The notes under the pieces were generated by a model that was not told where the DNA came from, ran no database searches, and saw only the letters and a list, made by a program, of their open reading frames with translations. DNA of 64,000 bases from Streptococcus moroccensis (GTDB taxonomy: Bacteria; Bacillota; Bacilli; Lactobacillales; Streptococcaceae): positions 1 to 64,000 of the forward strand of contig NZ_JAUSTM010000012.1 of assembly GCF_030812835.1 (NCBI RefSeq). The letters run 5' to 3'. A program made the position numbers and the translations under genes. Of the stretch, positions 7,335 through 17,456 are shown one piece after another; within the stretch, counting starts at the first letter, position 1; every line of letters begins with the position of its first letter.

Positions 7335-8732
7335 TTACTGTTTAACACCTTGAGCCAAATCCTCTTTCGCCAGAGAAATTTGCCAACGGACTTGATCAAA
7401 ACCTGTCCCGCCAATCGATTGACGACGTTGGACAGCTGTTTTACTGGCAAGAACATCATAGATGTCCTGCTCAATCAAGGGTGAAATCGCTTGGTAGTCT
7501 TCCAAGGAAACATCCTGCAAGAAATGGCCTGCCTTACTACATTCCAAAACTAATTTACCAACAATCTCATGCGCTTGTCTGAACGGCAAGCCCTTATCGG
7601 CTAGGTAATCGGCTAGTTCTGTGGCATTTGAAAAGTCCTGTTCTGTCGACTTGGCCATTTTTGCTGTGTTAACCGTCATGCTAGATAACATGCCTGCTAA
7701 GATATCAATCGCTACCGTTATCGTTTCAGCGGTGTCGAACATCCCTTCTTTATCTTCTTGAAGGTCCTTATTGTAGGCAAGTGGCAAAGATTTCATGACG
7801 GTCAAAAGACCAAAGAGATTGCCGTAGACACGCCCCGTCTTCCCTCTGATAAGCTCCGCCATGTCAGGGTTTTTCTTTTGTGGCATGATAGAAGAGCCTG
7901 TTGAAAAAGTATCTGATAAAGTCACAAACTGGTATTCATGGCTACACCAGGAAATGATTTCTTCACAGAGTCTAGACATGTGCATCATGAGCAAACTGCC
8001 ATTGCTTAGGAACTCTAGGATAAAATCACGATCACTAACTGCGTCAAGCGAATTACGATAGAGGCTTTCGAACCCCATTAAATCACTGGTTTCTTGACGA
8101 TCGATTGGAAAGGTTGTTCCAGCCAAAGCAGCTGCGCCTAAGGGAGATAGGTCAGCATGCTTTTGGTTAAAAGCAAACCGTTCACTATCGCGTTTAAACA
8201 TACTGTAATAAGCCATCAGATGGTGACCAAAGGAAATCGGTTGAGCATGCTGAAGGTGGGTGTACCCCGGCATTATCGTTTCAACATGGTCTTCGGCTAC
8301 TGAAACCAGGACTTCTTGAAGACGCCCTAATTTTTCGAGCACTTCTGAAAGCTTGTCTTTGAGGTAGAGGTGCATGTCTGTGGCAACCTGGTCATTCCGA
8401 GAACGGGCTGTGTGGAGCTTGCCGGCCACAGGACCGATTTCAGCTGTTAGCAAGGATTCGATATTCATGTGGATATCTTCATTACTAACATCAAAGACCA
8501 ACTGACCTTGGTCGTGTTTTGCTAACAGAGACTTCAAACCACCCTTTATTTGTTCGACCTCATCTGCTGGTAAAATTCCTGTTGTTCCCAACATGGTCAC
8601 ATGGGCAATTGAGCCGAGAATATCATATTTTGCTAGTTTTTGATCAAACCGAATAGAAGCTCCAAATTCTTCTACCCAGTCTTCCAGACTCGCTTCAAAA
8701 CGCCCACCCCAAAGTTTTTGGTTTGTTGTCAT
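7335..8732 (-). CDS. argH: Argininosuccinate lyase
   Basis: The 465-residue enzyme catalyses the last step of arginine synthesis, argininosuccinate to arginine plus fumarate. It is a fumarase/aspartase superfamily member. The signature [12 protein letters not shown] is visible near residue 282, [13 protein letters not shown] near 111 and HLQHAQP near 161. It follows argG by 31 bases with AAGGAG before the ATG, so argGH form one operon. No other arg biosynthesis genes occur in the window. Confidence 0.96.
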   Translation of the reverse strand: MTTNQKLWGGRFEASLEDWVEEFGASIRFDQKLAKYDILGSIAHVTMLGTTGILPADEVEQIKGGLKSLLAKHDQGQLVFDVSNEDIHMNIESLLTAEIGPVAGKLHTARSRNDQVATDMHLYLKDKLSEVLEKLGRLQEVLVSVAEDHVETIMPGYTHLQHAQPISFGHHLMAYYSMFKRDSERFAFNQKHADLSPLGAAALAGTTFPIDRQETSDLMGFESLYRNSLDAVSDRDFILEFLSNGSLLMMHMSRLCEEIISWCSHEYQFVTLSDTFSTGSSIMPQKKNPDMAELIRGKTGRVYGNLFGLLTVMKSLPLAYNKDLQEDKEGMFDTAETITVAIDILAGMLSSMTVNTAKMAKSTEQDFSNATELADYLADKGLPFRQAHEIVGKLVLECSKAGHFLQDVSLEDYQAISPLIEQDIYDVLASKTAVQRRQSIGGTGFDQVRWQISLAKEDLAQGVKQ

Positions 8733-8763
8733 TGTTTCTCCTTAGTTTATGCTAGTAATGCTA

Positions 8764-9969
8764 TTATGATTTTGTCAAGGGATTGCCATTGATTTCAGCG
8801 TTGACCTTTGTAGGTAAGCCCCAAAGTTTGGTAAAGCCAACCGCCGCATCTTGATCAAAGGTATCAGCGCTTGTATAGGTCGCTAGATTCTCGTCATAAA
8901 GTGAATTAGGTGACTTTCTAGCCACAACCTTAGCAGAACCCTTGTATAATTTGACCTTAGCTGTTCCATTCACAACCTCTTGGGTTTGTTTGATGTAGCT
9001 AATCAAAGCTTGTGTCGCTGGGTTGAACCAAAGCGCATTGTAAATGAGGTTAGACAACTCATTTTCAACAATCGGTTTGAAATGCGACAACTCACGTACC
9101 AAGGTCAAATCTTCGATTTCCTTATGAGCAGCAAGCAGGGTAACCGCTCCTGGACATTCGTAAATTTCACGCGATTTGATACCAACCAAGCGATTTTCAA
9201 CATGGTCAATCCGTCCCACACCGTGTTTCCCTGCAAGAACATTCAGCTCCTGAATTAAATCAGCCAATTTGTAGACTTTCCCGTCTAAGGCTACAGGAAC
9301 ACCTTTTTCAAAGGTAATCTCTATGTATTCTGGTTGATCAGGTGCGGTTTCTGGAGAATTAGTGATTCCAAAAGCATCTTCAGGCGCTTCATTCCAAGGG
9401 TTTTCCAAAACACCACACTCATTTGCCCGTCCCCATAGGTTTTGGTCTACGGAATAAGGAGAATCTAAATTAGCCGGTACTGGCACGTTGTTTTCTTTGG
9501 CATAAGCAATCTCTTCTTCACGAGACCATTTCCATTCACGAACTGGTGCAACTACCTTCAGGTCCGGCGCCATAGCCGCAATCGCGACTTCGAAACGCAC
9601 TTGATCATTCCCCTTACCGGTACATCCATGAGCAATGGTTGTGGCTCCTACCTTATGCGCCACTTCAACCAACTTTTTGGCAATAATTGGACGACTTAAC
9701 GCCGAAACCAGTGGGTATTTTTGTTCATACATGGCATGGGCTTGAAGCGCTGGAAGGACATACTCTTCTGCAAACTCATCTTTAACATCCAGGACATGAG
9801 ATTCGACCGCCCCAACAGCCAAGGCCTTATCATGGATAAAGTCTAAATCTTTTCCTTCACCAACATCCATACAAACGGCAACAACGTCATATTTTTCTTT
9901 TAGCCAAGCAATGGCGACTGATGTGTCCAATCCTCCTGAATAGGCTAAAACTACTGTTTCTTTCGACAT
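8764..9969 (-). CDS. argG: Argininosuccinate synthase
   Basis: The 401-residue enzyme joins citrulline and aspartate with ATP. It begins [20 protein letters not shown], with the ATP-pyrophosphatase P-loop [20 protein letters not shown] and [15 protein letters not shown] are further family motifs. I chose ATG 9969 (GGGAGAG upstream). The frame stays open to 10005 but that extension has no ribosome binding site and is not part of family proteins. It is first gene of argGH and divergent from an amino-acid-binding lipoprotein gene. The promoter contains an ARG-box-like sequence. Confidence 0.96.
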   Translation of the reverse strand: MSKETVVLAYSGGLDTSVAIAWLKEKYDVVAVCMDVGEGKDLDFIHDKALAVGAVESHVLDVKDEFAEEYVLPALQAHAMYEQKYPLVSALSRPIIAKKLVEVAHKVGATTIAHGCTGKGNDQVRFEVAIAAMAPDLKVVAPVREWKWSREEEIAYAKENNVPVPANLDSPYSVDQNLWGRANECGVLENPWNEAPEDAFGITNSPETAPDQPEYIEITFEKGVPVALDGKVYKLADLIQELNVLAGKHGVGRIDHVENRLVGIKSREIYECPGAVTLLAAHKEIEDLTLVRELSHFKPIVENELSNLIYNALWFNPATQALISYIKQTQEVVNGTAKVKLYKGSAKVVARKSPNSLYDENLATYTSADTFDQDAAVGFTKLWGLPTKVNAEINGNPLTKS

Positions 9970-10023
9970 AAAAATCTCTCCCTTAATTCTAACAATGCTA
10001 TGCATTAAATTGCTATATGCAGT

Positions 10024-10052
10024 ATTTTAGTGAATAATTATGCTTTTGTCAA
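10024..10052 (-). promoter_or_regulatory. argGH promoter with ARG-box-like sequence in the spacer
   Basis: On the minus strand TTGACA (10047-10052) and TAAAAT (10024-10029) are 17 bases apart. The spacer (10030-10044 on the plus strand, GTGAATAATTATGCT) resembles one ArgR operator of the TGAATwwwwATTCA type, with a weaker right half. ArgR/AhrC control is the expected regulation, but the site is only a partial match. Confidence 0.6.
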
Positions 10053-10114
10053 CTGTTTTATGTTATATTTTTCAGTTTTTTATTATTTATTTAGAATAAA
10101 TTCTCAAAAAGAGC

Positions 10115-10143
10115 TTGACAACCGTATATTTAAACTATATAAT
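10115..10143 (+). promoter_or_regulatory. Promoter of amino-acid binding lipoprotein gene
   Basis: A consensus TTGACA (10115-10120) and TATAAT (10138-10143) are spaced by exactly 17 bases. The -10 is followed by ATGCATATCTATACA, and just upstream is the near-palindrome TAGAATAAATTCT. A consensus promoter this strong suggests high expression unless repressed. Confidence 0.8.
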
Positions 10144-10180
10144 GCATATCTATACACAATATTTTTTAGGAGGAATGGAT

Positions 10181-10999
10181 ATGACATTCAAGAAAATGAT
10201 TTTAGGAGTTGTCGCTGCAGCTACTACTCTAACATTAGCAGCGTGTGGCGGAGCCACATCGTCTGAAACGGACTTAGTAGATACGATTACTGAGAAAGGC
10301 AAAATTGTTGTTGCCATGAACCCTGAGTTCGCACCTTTTGAATTCGAAACACTAGTAGATGGAAAAAATACCATTGTTGGTTCAGATGTAGAGTTGGCTC
10401 AAGCGATTGCTGATGAGCTTGGTGTAGACTTGGAGTTATCTCCAATGAGTTTTGATAATGTTCTTGGTAGTCTACAATCCGGTAAAGCCGACATTGCGAT
10501 TTCTGGTATTTCTGCAACAGCTGAACGGGCTAAGGTCTATGATTTCTCTGACGCCTACTACACTGCCAACAACGTGGTCATTGTCCAAGAAGGGGCTGCT
10601 GGTAATTTGACAAGTGTTGATAGCTTTGCTGGAAAATCCATCGCTGTTCAAAAAGGCTCTGTTCAAGAAGCAGTTGCCAAAGAACAATTACCGGATGCTA
10701 AAATCGTCTCCCTCACTTCTAACGGCAACATGATTGCAGAATTGGTAGCAGGTAAAGTTGATGCGGTTATTTTAGAAGAACCAATCGCTAAAGGATATAT
10801 CGCTAACAATGCTGGCATTACCTTGTCAACATTGGAACTCGATTCTTCTGAGACAGACGCTTATGCAGTTGCCCTTCCTAAAGAAAACGAAAAGCTATTA
10901 GAAGCCGTTAACAAGGTTGTCAAAGAACTCGTCGACTCTGGTCAGTATGATCAATACGTCCAAGAAGCCTACGACCTATCAACAGGTGAAACAGAATAA
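10181..10999 (+). CDS. Polar amino-acid ABC transporter substrate-binding lipoprotein
   Basis: The 272-residue protein has a signal peptide with lipobox LAAC (MTFKKMILGVVAAATTLTLA then CGG) and a family-3 solute-binding domain: VAMNPEFAPFEF near the start, GSDVELAQAIADELG, ADIAISGISATAERAKVYDF and YDFSDAYY. Start chosen at 10181, seven bases after AGGAGG. The in-frame ATG at 10175 is too close. No permease or ATPase gene adjoins it, so it must work with a transporter encoded elsewhere. Divergence from argGH and shared control-region motifs suggest arginine or a related amino acid, but the ligand cannot be read from sequence. Confidence 0.88.
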   Translation: MTFKKMILGVVAAATTLTLAACGGATSSETDLVDTITEKGKIVVAMNPEFAPFEFETLVDGKNTIVGSDVELAQAIADELGVDLELSPMSFDNVLGSLQSGKADIAISGISATAERAKVYDFSDAYYTANNVVIVQEGAAGNLTSVDSFAGKSIAVQKGSVQEAVAKEQLPDAKIVSLTSNGNMIAELVAGKVDAVILEEPIAKGYIANNAGITLSTLELDSSETDAYAVALPKENEKLLEAVNKVVKELVDSGQYDQYVQEAYDLSTGETE

Positions 11000-11033
11000 G
11001 CTATCATTTTTTGCCTCAATAAAATATAAAAAA

Positions 11034-11066
11034 TTGCTTGCTAGAAAATAGCAGGCAGTTTTTTTA
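11034..11066 (+). terminator. Terminator of binding-protein gene
   Basis: TTGCTTGCTA-GAAAA-TAGCAGGCAG forms a stem of about 9 bp followed by seven T, 35 bases beyond the stop. Confidence 0.8.
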
Positions 11067-11167
11067 TTGACAAGTCTGTCTTCATTAGACTCCTAAAAAT
11101 ATTTTTTAAAGGATTCACTTCTGCTCAGGTTGCCCAATATAAATTCTCTTAGGCCCATACGCACAAA

Positions 11168-11197
11168 AGAGCTTGAGATTTTGCTGTCTCAAGCTCT
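11168..11197. terminator. Perfect 11-bp hairpin between two convergent genes
   Basis: AGAGCTTGAGA (11168-11178) and TCTCAAGCTCT (11187-11197) pair perfectly. On the plus side GCATTTTTT follows; on the minus side TTTTGTGCG follows. It can end transcription from either side and probably serves treC on the minus strand as well as a backup for the upstream plus-strand gene. Confidence 0.75.
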
Positions 11198-11282
11198 GCA
11201 TTTTTTCCTTCAAAAAATCCTAATTAATGCTTCGTTTTAAGGTTTTCTTATAAAATCCTTTTTAACTGACCAAGGTTAGCCG

Positions 11283-12908
11283 TTAGCCTTTTAAAATAGC
11301 CAGGGTCTGATAAGGTTGTAGGGTAACTGTTTGTCCAAGCTCTGTTGTCTCGTAATTAGAGAATAAGACACGACCTGTCGCAAACTCTCCAAGAGCCACC
11401 GGCGTCTCCGTACCATAAAAGTTATTGAGGACAAGGAGTGCCTGACCTTCATAATGACGCTCAAAGGCATAAACCTGCGGGTGGTCCTGATGGCTAGCCT
11501 TGTAGCTGCCTTCAGAGATTAGGGCCATGTCCTTGCGCAGTTTAATCAAGTCTTTATAGAAGGTATAGATGACGCCATTTTGGTCCTTGGCGACATTGAT
11601 CTCTTGGTAGGACTTACCTGGCTTGAGCCACGGAGTCGCCGTGGTGAAGCCAGCGTTTTCTGAGCTATCCCACTGCATTGGAGTTCGTGCATTGTCTCTG
11701 GATTTGGCTTTGATAATGGCAAAGGCGTCTTCAGGTGCCTTGCTCTGATCAAGCAGAATCTGATAATTGTTCAGACTCTCCACATCGACGTAGTCGGCCA
11801 TCGTGTCATAATCCGGATCGACCATACCGATTTCTTCCCCCATGTAGATATAGGGGGTCCCACGGGACAGATGGATACTGGCAGCCAACATGGTGGCACC
11901 TTCTTCACGGAAGTTTTCAATGTCTACAAAGCGGTTGAGGGCTCGGGGTTGGTCATGATTGTTCCAAAAGAGAGCATTCCAGCCATCGCCCTCGCTCATC
12001 TCCTCTCCCCAAGTGTGGAAGAGGCGCTTGAGTTCCGCAAAATCAAAGGGCATGATGGTCCATTTTTGACCGTCTTCATAGTCAACCTTGAGGTGATGGA
12101 AGTTAAAGGCCATGTCCAATTCCTGACGCTCAGGACGAGAGTAGAGCAGGCAGTTTTCCACCGTGGTCGAGCTCATCTCACCAACCGTCATCAAATGAGG
12201 GGCTTGCCCGAAGCTAGCTTCATTCAGCATCCGAAGGTAATCATGGTTAATGGGACGGTCCGTATAGGCCGGCTTACCATCATTGACAGGGCAATCTTCT
12301 AAGACCTCGTCCTTACCGATCAGGTTAATGACGTCAAAGCGGAAGCCCTCGACTCCTTTTTCCTTCCAGAAATTCACAACATCAAACAAGGCCTCCCGCA
12401 CATGCGGATTGCGCCAGTTGAGGTCTGCCTGGGTCTTGTCAAAGAGGTGCAGATAGTACTTCCCCGTATCCCCAAACGGTGACCAGGCATTGCCCCCAAA
12501 CTTTGACACCCAATCCGTCGGCTCATCTCTTAAGATAAAGAAGTCTTGGTAAAAAGGGTCTCCTGCCAAAGCCTTTTGGAACCACTCGTGCTCGGTCGAA
12601 CAGTGGTTCAAGACCATATCCAGCATAAACCCAATGCCGTAGCCACGCGCCTTTTCCACCATTTCCTCAAAATCTGCCATGGTCCCAAATCTTGGGTCAA
12701 TCGCCGTGTAATCCGCTACATCATAGCCATTATCCCGTTGCGGACTGGGATAAAAGGGGTTCAGCCAGACCATATCCACGCCCAGGTCCGCCAAATAAGG
12801 CAATTTCGCGATAATCCCACGAAGGTCTCCGACCCCATCACCTGTTGTATCCTTGAATGATTTTGGATAAATCTGATAAACCACCTTGCGGTGTTTCTCA
12901 TTCACCAT
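11283..12908 (-). CDS. treC: Trehalose-6-phosphate hydrolase (GH13)
   Basis: The 541-residue cytosolic alpha,alpha-phosphotrehalase splits trehalose-6-P to glucose and glucose-6-P. It has the GH13 regions: DMVLNHCS (about 102), GFRFDVIN (about 196, nucleophile Asp), VGEMSS (about 242, acid Glu) and NHDQPRALNRF (about 318). It begins with the usual KVVYQIYPKSFKDTTGDG. It lies 60 bases after treP, which supplies its substrate. GAGGAG precedes the ATG. Confidence 0.95.
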   Translation of the reverse strand: MVNEKHRKVVYQIYPKSFKDTTGDGVGDLRGIIAKLPYLADLGVDMVWLNPFYPSPQRDNGYDVADYTAIDPRFGTMADFEEMVEKARGYGIGFMLDMVLNHCSTEHEWFQKALAGDPFYQDFFILRDEPTDWVSKFGGNAWSPFGDTGKYYLHLFDKTQADLNWRNPHVREALFDVVNFWKEKGVEGFRFDVINLIGKDEVLEDCPVNDGKPAYTDRPINHDYLRMLNEASFGQAPHLMTVGEMSSTTVENCLLYSRPERQELDMAFNFHHLKVDYEDGQKWTIMPFDFAELKRLFHTWGEEMSEGDGWNALFWNNHDQPRALNRFVDIENFREEGATMLAASIHLSRGTPYIYMGEEIGMVDPDYDTMADYVDVESLNNYQILLDQSKAPEDAFAIIKAKSRDNARTPMQWDSSENAGFTTATPWLKPGKSYQEINVAKDQNGVIYTFYKDLIKLRKDMALISEGSYKASHQDHPQVYAFERHYEGQALLVLNNFYGTETPVALGEFATGRVLFSNYETTELGQTVTLQPYQTLAILKG

Positions 12909-12968
12909 ACTACTCCTCTTCTCTATCAGTAAACGGAAGAAAGGAAGCCGTAACTTCCTCCATTCCTA

Positions 12969-14447
12969 TTAAGCTTTTTTGTTAAACAATCCTGTCTTCT
13001 TGAAAGTAAAGGTCAAGACCATTGGCACCACAATCGCAACCAGCATACATACGATGAACATAAGCATGGATTGTGATTGGATGGCAAGGAAACCTGGCAA
13101 TCCGCCGACCCCAATCGCATTAGCGGTTACACCGAAGGTTGTTGACAAGAGACCTGCTACACCAGAACCGATAATACCCGCTACAAATGGGTAAACGTAT
13201 TTAAGGTTGACTCCAAAGAGGGCTGGTTCTGTTACACCAAGATAGGCTGAGATCGCTGCTGGAAGTGAGATTTGCGCTTCTTTCTCGTCATTTCGGTGGC
13301 TGAGGTAGTAGGCAAATACTGCAGAACCTTGGGCAATGTTTGAAAGAGCAATCATCGGCCAAAGCATGGTGCCACCAGCATCAGCAATCAACTGGGTATC
13401 AATGGCATTAGACATGTGGTGCAAGCCTGTAATAACAAGTGGTGCGTAAAGTGTCCCAAAGATGGCACCGAACAACCAGCGGAAAGATCCTGTCAAACCA
13501 GCTAAAACAACTGTCGAGATAGCCTTACCGATGGTCCAACCGATAGGACCAAGGACAGTATGGGCCAAGATAAGGGCTGGAATCAAGGACAAGAAAGGTA
13601 CAAAGACCATCGAAACCACTTCTGGGATGCGTTTGCGCCAGAAGATTTCAAGATGGGCTAGGGCAAGACCAGCTAAGAGGGCTGGAATAACCTGAGCTTG
13701 GTAACCAATCATATTCACTTGGAAGAAACCAAAATCCCACTGTGGTACTTCACCTGCTGCAAGAGCATTCGCTGCTCCATAGGCATTAAGCAATTGAGGC
13801 GATACCAAGGTAATCCCCAAGATGATCCCCAAGATTTGTGTGGTTCCCAACTTACGGGTCACAGACCAGGTAATACCGACTGGTAAGAAGTGGAAGATGG
13901 CTTCCCCTGGCAGCCACAAGAAGTGGTTGACCCCATTCCAGAAGGTCGATACCATCGTGATCGTGTTCCAAACTGGGTTACCTTCTGCATCAAATACCTT
14001 GACCCCATCAACAACCTGTTGTCCAAGAGCTTCAAAGCCAACGCCCTCAAGGATGTTACGGAAACCGAGGATTAACCCTCCGACGATAATGGCTGGGATG
14101 ATGGGTGTAAAGATTTCCGCTAAGAAAGCGACTGCCTGTTGCAATTTGTTTTGCTTCTTAGCACCTGCTGCCTTAACTTGTTCTTTAGAAACACCTTCTA
14201 CACCTGAAATAGCTGTGAAGTCATTATAAAAGATTGGCACATCATTCCCAATGATGACTTGGAACTGACCAGCGTTGGTAAAGGTTCCTTTAACAGCACC
14301 GATTTGCTCAATGGCAGCAACATCAGCCTTGCTGTCATCATTTAGGACAAAACGCATGCGGGTTGCACAGTGCGTTACAGCCGAAATATTGTCTTTGCCG
14401 CCGACCGCTTGAAGCAGGTCTTTAGCTTCTTGTTCAAATTTTCCCAT
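12969..14447 (-). CDS. treP: PTS trehalose transporter EIIBC
   Basis: The 492-residue membrane permease phosphorylates trehalose during uptake. An EIIB domain with the phosphocysteine motif SAVTHCATRMRFVL (Cys about 27) is at the N-terminus. A multispanning EIIC domain follows from about residue 105 to 485, with GITWSVTRKLG and GVTEPALFGVNLKY. There is no C-terminal EIIA domain, so EIIA-Glc must be provided in trans. It is first gene of treP-treC, preceded by a promoter that carries a cre site and a candidate TreR operator. Confidence 0.94.
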   Translation of the reverse strand: MGKFEQEAKDLLQAVGGKDNISAVTHCATRMRFVLNDDSKADVAAIEQIGAVKGTFTNAGQFQVIIGNDVPIFYNDFTAISGVEGVSKEQVKAAGAKKQNKLQQAVAFLAEIFTPIIPAIIVGGLILGFRNILEGVGFEALGQQVVDGVKVFDAEGNPVWNTITMVSTFWNGVNHFLWLPGEAIFHFLPVGITWSVTRKLGTTQILGIILGITLVSPQLLNAYGAANALAAGEVPQWDFGFFQVNMIGYQAQVIPALLAGLALAHLEIFWRKRIPEVVSMVFVPFLSLIPALILAHTVLGPIGWTIGKAISTVVLAGLTGSFRWLFGAIFGTLYAPLVITGLHHMSNAIDTQLIADAGGTMLWPMIALSNIAQGSAVFAYYLSHRNDEKEAQISLPAAISAYLGVTEPALFGVNLKYVYPFVAGIIGSGVAGLLSTTFGVTANAIGVGGLPGFLAIQSQSMLMFIVCMLVAIVVPMVLTFTFKKTGLFNKKA

Positions 14448-14495
14448 GGGCTTACTTAAATACTCCTGACGGAGTATTCTTCCTCCTTATTTTAT

Positions 14496-14515
14496 AAATT
14501 TGTTCGTACAAATTT
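14496..14515. promoter_or_regulatory. Candidate TreR operator before treP
   Basis: AAATTTGT-TCGT-ACAAATTT is an inverted repeat with perfect 8-base arms just downstream of the treP -10. Position and symmetry fit a GntR-family repressor site, and TreR is encoded divergently next door. Binding by TreR is inferred. Confidence 0.6.
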
Positions 14516-14524
14516 TACTCTGTT

Positions 14525-14553
14525 ATTGTAACCGATTACTACTAATTATGCAA
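14525..14553 (-). promoter_or_regulatory. treP promoter with overlapping cre site
   Basis: On the minus strand TTGCAT (14548-14553) and TACAAT (14525-14530) are 17 bases apart. TGTAACCGATTACT (14527-14540) matches the CcpA cre consensus TGWAANCGNTNWCA at 13 of 14 positions and overlaps the -10, so CcpA binding would block the promoter. Confidence 0.72.
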
Positions 14554-14642
14554 GCCTTTTCGCTTAAAAAATTTAAAATTTTTGATTTTTTGGTATAATA
14601 TAAACGGTTGTATGACCAATTCCCTACCAATGAAAGAGATTT

Positions 14643-15356
14643 ATGAAAAAATATCAAGAAGTTTTCAATGATTTGAAAGAAAAAATCCTAACTGGCTTTT
14701 ACATGGCCGAACAACTCCTCCCCACCGAGCAAGAGCTGCAAGACATCTACCAGGTCAGTCGCGATACGGTCCGAAAAGCCCTTTCCCTCCTGACTGATAT
14801 TGGCCTGATTCAAAAAGTCCAAGGCAGAGGCTCTGTCGTAATCAAGCGCGAACAAGTCGATTTCCCCGTATCTGGCCTCACCTCTTATCAAGAATTGGTT
14901 GAAACACAGGGCCTCAACTCCAAAACAACTGTCATCTCCCTTGATCTTATCACGATTGACAGTAATCTGGCCCTCTTAACAGGCTTTGACCATTACAGTA
15001 AGGCTTGGAAGGTTGTCCGTACAAGAGCTCTTGATGGCAAAGTCGTCGTTATCGACACGGACTACCTCTCCTATGAGTTGGTTCCTGAGCTAACTGAAAG
15101 CATTGCTAGCCAGTCCATCTATGCCTACCTCGAAGACGACCTCCAGTTCGATATCGCCTATGCCCAAAAAGAAATTACCGTTGAGCCAACCAGTACTGAG
15201 GATAAAAAACTCATGCAGACCAAGGATGACTTCCTGGTTTTGATTAAGTCCCGAGTCTTTCTAGGAAACGCCCAACAGTTCCAATACACAGAGAGTCGCC
15301 ACAAGTTAGACAAGTTCAAATTCGTCGAATTTGCCCGTCGCAAGCATAGCCTTTAA
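14643..15356 (+). CDS. treR: Trehalose operon repressor TreR (GntR/HutC)
   Basis: The 237-residue protein has an N-terminal GntR winged helix (about 1-70, LLPTEQELQDIYQVSRDTVR and wing GRGSVVIKR) and a C-terminal UTRA effector domain (about 90-232), the trehalose-6-P sensing fold of the family. It is divergent from treP-treC. An upstream TATAAT is at 14594-14599. A GNAT gene follows after 10 bases and is probably co-transcribed. Confidence 0.9.
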   Translation: MKKYQEVFNDLKEKILTGFYMAEQLLPTEQELQDIYQVSRDTVRKALSLLTDIGLIQKVQGRGSVVIKREQVDFPVSGLTSYQELVETQGLNSKTTVISLDLITIDSNLALLTGFDHYSKAWKVVRTRALDGKVVVIDTDYLSYELVPELTESIASQSIYAYLEDDLQFDIAYAQKEITVEPTSTEDKKLMQTKDDFLVLIKSRVFLGNAQQFQYTESRHKLDKFKFVEFARRKHSL

Positions 15357-15366
15357 GGAGAAAAAC

Positions 15367-15834
15367 ATGACCATCCGCTTAGCTCAACCATCTGATATCC
15401 CAGCCATTCAAGACCTCTTGGCCCAGGTCCTCTTGGTTCACCACGAGGCACGTCCTGATCTCTTCCACCCGACTGGAAGTAAATTCAGCGATGAGGAACT
15501 TGCTGACCTCATGACGCAACCCGATCGTCCTATCTTTGTCTATGAAGATGACAAGGGACAGATCCTAGGTCACCTTTTCCTGGAAATCAAACACTACGGC
15601 AGCAGTGCCAGAAAGCCTGTTAAATCTCTCTACATTGAAGACTTTTGTGTAGCCCAAAACACTCGAGGTCAGGGCATCGGCCAACAATTCTATGACTTTG
15701 CTAAAACCTACGCCAAGGAGCAAAACTGCTACAACTTGACCCTCAATGTCTGGAATGACAACGAAGGCGCCTTACGCTTTTACGAGCGCCTCGGATTTAA
15801 GCCCCAACAGACCCAGTTGGAGGAAATTTTGTAA
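15367..15834 (+). CDS. GNAT-family N-acetyltransferase
   Basis: The 155-residue GCN5-related acetyltransferase begins MTIRLAQPSDIPAIQDLL. The acetyl-CoA motif A is IEDFCVAQNTRGQGIGQQFY (about 95-114, R/QxxGxG/A) and motif B is LNVWNDNEGALRFYERLGFK (about 128-147). Substrate unknown. Start chosen at 15367 with AAGGAGA upstream rather than the earlier in-frame Met inside treR. It follows treR closely, but no functional tie to trehalose is evident. Confidence 0.88.
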   Translation: MTIRLAQPSDIPAIQDLLAQVLLVHHEARPDLFHPTGSKFSDEELADLMTQPDRPIFVYEDDKGQILGHLFLEIKHYGSSARKPVKSLYIEDFCVAQNTRGQGIGQQFYDFAKTYAKEQNCYNLTLNVWNDNEGALRFYERLGFKPQQTQLEEIL

Positions 15835-16051
15835 ACTTACGAATCAAACAGTTGCTATTGTTATCCTGATTTCAAAAGGTAATCATTCCATATATTCCAT
15901 ATATCAGTATGATGAACGGATGCCCAATGACAATTAGCATAAGTTTGGGCGACACATTCAGATCTGCAGTATAACAATTCCAGTTAATTAAATCTCTGGA
16001 CGATGTTTGATAACTTGAGACAATTTCTTTAACTCGTATAAATCATAGACC

Positions 16052-16080
16052 AAAAAAATGACCCCTAGAGGTCATTTTTT
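16052..16080. terminator. Terminator at the end of glnA
   Basis: AAAAATGACC-CCTAGA-GGTCATTTTTT is a near-perfect hairpin with A and T tracts on both sides, overlapping the glnA stop region. It works on the minus strand for glnA and could also act in reverse. Confidence 0.85.
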
Positions 16081-17426
16081 TAATATAAATCAAGATAATT
16101 GTCAATTTCCCATTGGGAAACAAAGGTAGCATAACTAGCCCATTCAAAGTTCTTAGCATCCACAAAGTTTGTGTAGATATGCTCACCCAAAGCATTGCGG
16201 ACAACCTCATCCTTACGAAGTCCTTTCACAGCATTGCGAAGGGTAGATGGTAGATCTGTAATACCTGCTTCCTTACGCTCTTCCTCAGTCATAGCATAAA
16301 TATTGGTTTCTACTGGCGCTGGCGCCTCTAATTTGTTTTCAATACCGTGCAAGCCTACTTCAAGGAGCACTGCCATTGCCAGATAAGGATTGGCCATTGG
16401 GTCTACTGAACGAAGTTCTAAGCGTGTGCTCACACCGCGTGAGGCTGGGACACGAACCAAAGGTGAACGATTTTGCCCTGCCCAAGCGATGTAAACTGGA
16501 GCTTCAAAGCCAGGAACAAGACGTTTGTATGAGTTTACTGTAGGGTTTGTGATGGCTGTATACCCATAAGCATGGCTCAACAATCCAGCCAAGAAATGGT
16601 AAGCATTATCAGAAAGTTCCATACCTCGTGGATCCTTAGGATCGTAGAAGGCATTGTTACCATCCTTGTCAAAAAGGGACATGTTGCAGTGCATACCAGA
16701 ACCAGCAATCCCATATTTTGGCTTGGCCATAAAGGTTGCGTAAAGACCGTGTTTGCGAGCAATCGTCTTCACAACAAGCTTGAAAATCTGAATATTGTCA
16801 CAGGCTTTCAACACATCTGCATATTTAAAATCAATTTCATGTTGCCCAACAGCACATTCGTGGTGACTTGCTTCGACTTCAAAGCCCATCTTGGTTAAAA
16901 CGTTGACAATTTCACGACGTGTGTTATCAGCTAAGTCTGTTGGAGCAAGATCGAAATAGCCACCCTTGTCATTAACTTCTAAGGTAGGGTTGCCAAATTC
17001 ATCCATTTTAAAGAGGAAAAATTCTGGCTCAGGACCTAAGTTGAAAGACTGAAATCCAACTTCCTCCATGTGACGAAGAGCCTTCTTAAGATTTCCGCGA
17101 GGATCTCCAGCAAACGGTTTGCCGTCTGGTGTGTAGATATCACAGAGCAAACCTGCTACTGCACCATTCTCATCTCCCCAAGGGAAAACAGTCCAGGTAT
17201 TCAAATCAGGATACAAGTACATATCCGATTCATTAATCCGAACAAACCCTTCGATAGAAGAGCCGTCAAACATAGCTTTATTAGACAAAACTTTATCCAC
17301 CTGCTCAGGTGTAGCAGGAATTTCGACGTTCTTCATAGACCCCAAAATGTCAGTAAACATCAGGCGCAAGAAAGTGACGTTTTTTTCTTCAATTTCACGA
17401 CGAATATCGTTGGCTGTGATGACCAT
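16080..17426 (-). CDS. glnA: Glutamine synthetase, type I
   Basis: The 448-residue enzyme makes glutamine from glutamate, ammonia and ATP. The length is that of Gram-positive GSI-alpha. Motifs are [10 protein letters not shown] (about 52), PEPEFFLF (about 133), [11 protein letters not shown] (about 245), NRSPLVRVP (about 318) and [14 protein letters not shown]. It lies 30 bases after glnR with a GAGGAG site upstream of ATG 17426. Normally the GlnR-glnA operon is repressed by GlnR under nitrogen excess. Here glnR is interrupted, so that control may be lost. Confidence 0.96.
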   Translation of the reverse strand: MVITANDIRREIEEKNVTFLRLMFTDILGSMKNVEIPATPEQVDKVLSNKAMFDGSSIEGFVRINESDMYLYPDLNTWTVFPWGDENGAVAGLLCDIYTPDGKPFAGDPRGNLKKALRHMEEVGFQSFNLGPEPEFFLFKMDEFGNPTLEVNDKGGYFDLAPTDLADNTRREIVNVLTKMGFEVEASHHECAVGQHEIDFKYADVLKACDNIQIFKLVVKTIARKHGLYATFMAKPKYGIAGSGMHCNMSLFDKDGNNAFYDPKDPRGMELSDNAYHFLAGLLSHAYGYTAITNPTVNSYKRLVPGFEAPVYIAWAGQNRSPLVRVPASRGVSTRLELRSVDPMANPYLAMAVLLEVGLHGIENKLEAPAPVETNIYAMTEEERKEAGITDLPSTLRNAVKGLRKDEVVRNALGEHIYTNFVDAKNFEWASYATFVSQWEIDNYLDLY

Positions 17427-17456
17427 GGATGGAAACTCCTCTTTCCCATTTTTCTC

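Noticed and set aside
11871..12302. A 143-residue plus-strand frame inside treC
   Set aside because: It is antisense to a well-conserved GH13 enzyme, has no ribosome site and no family resemblance.
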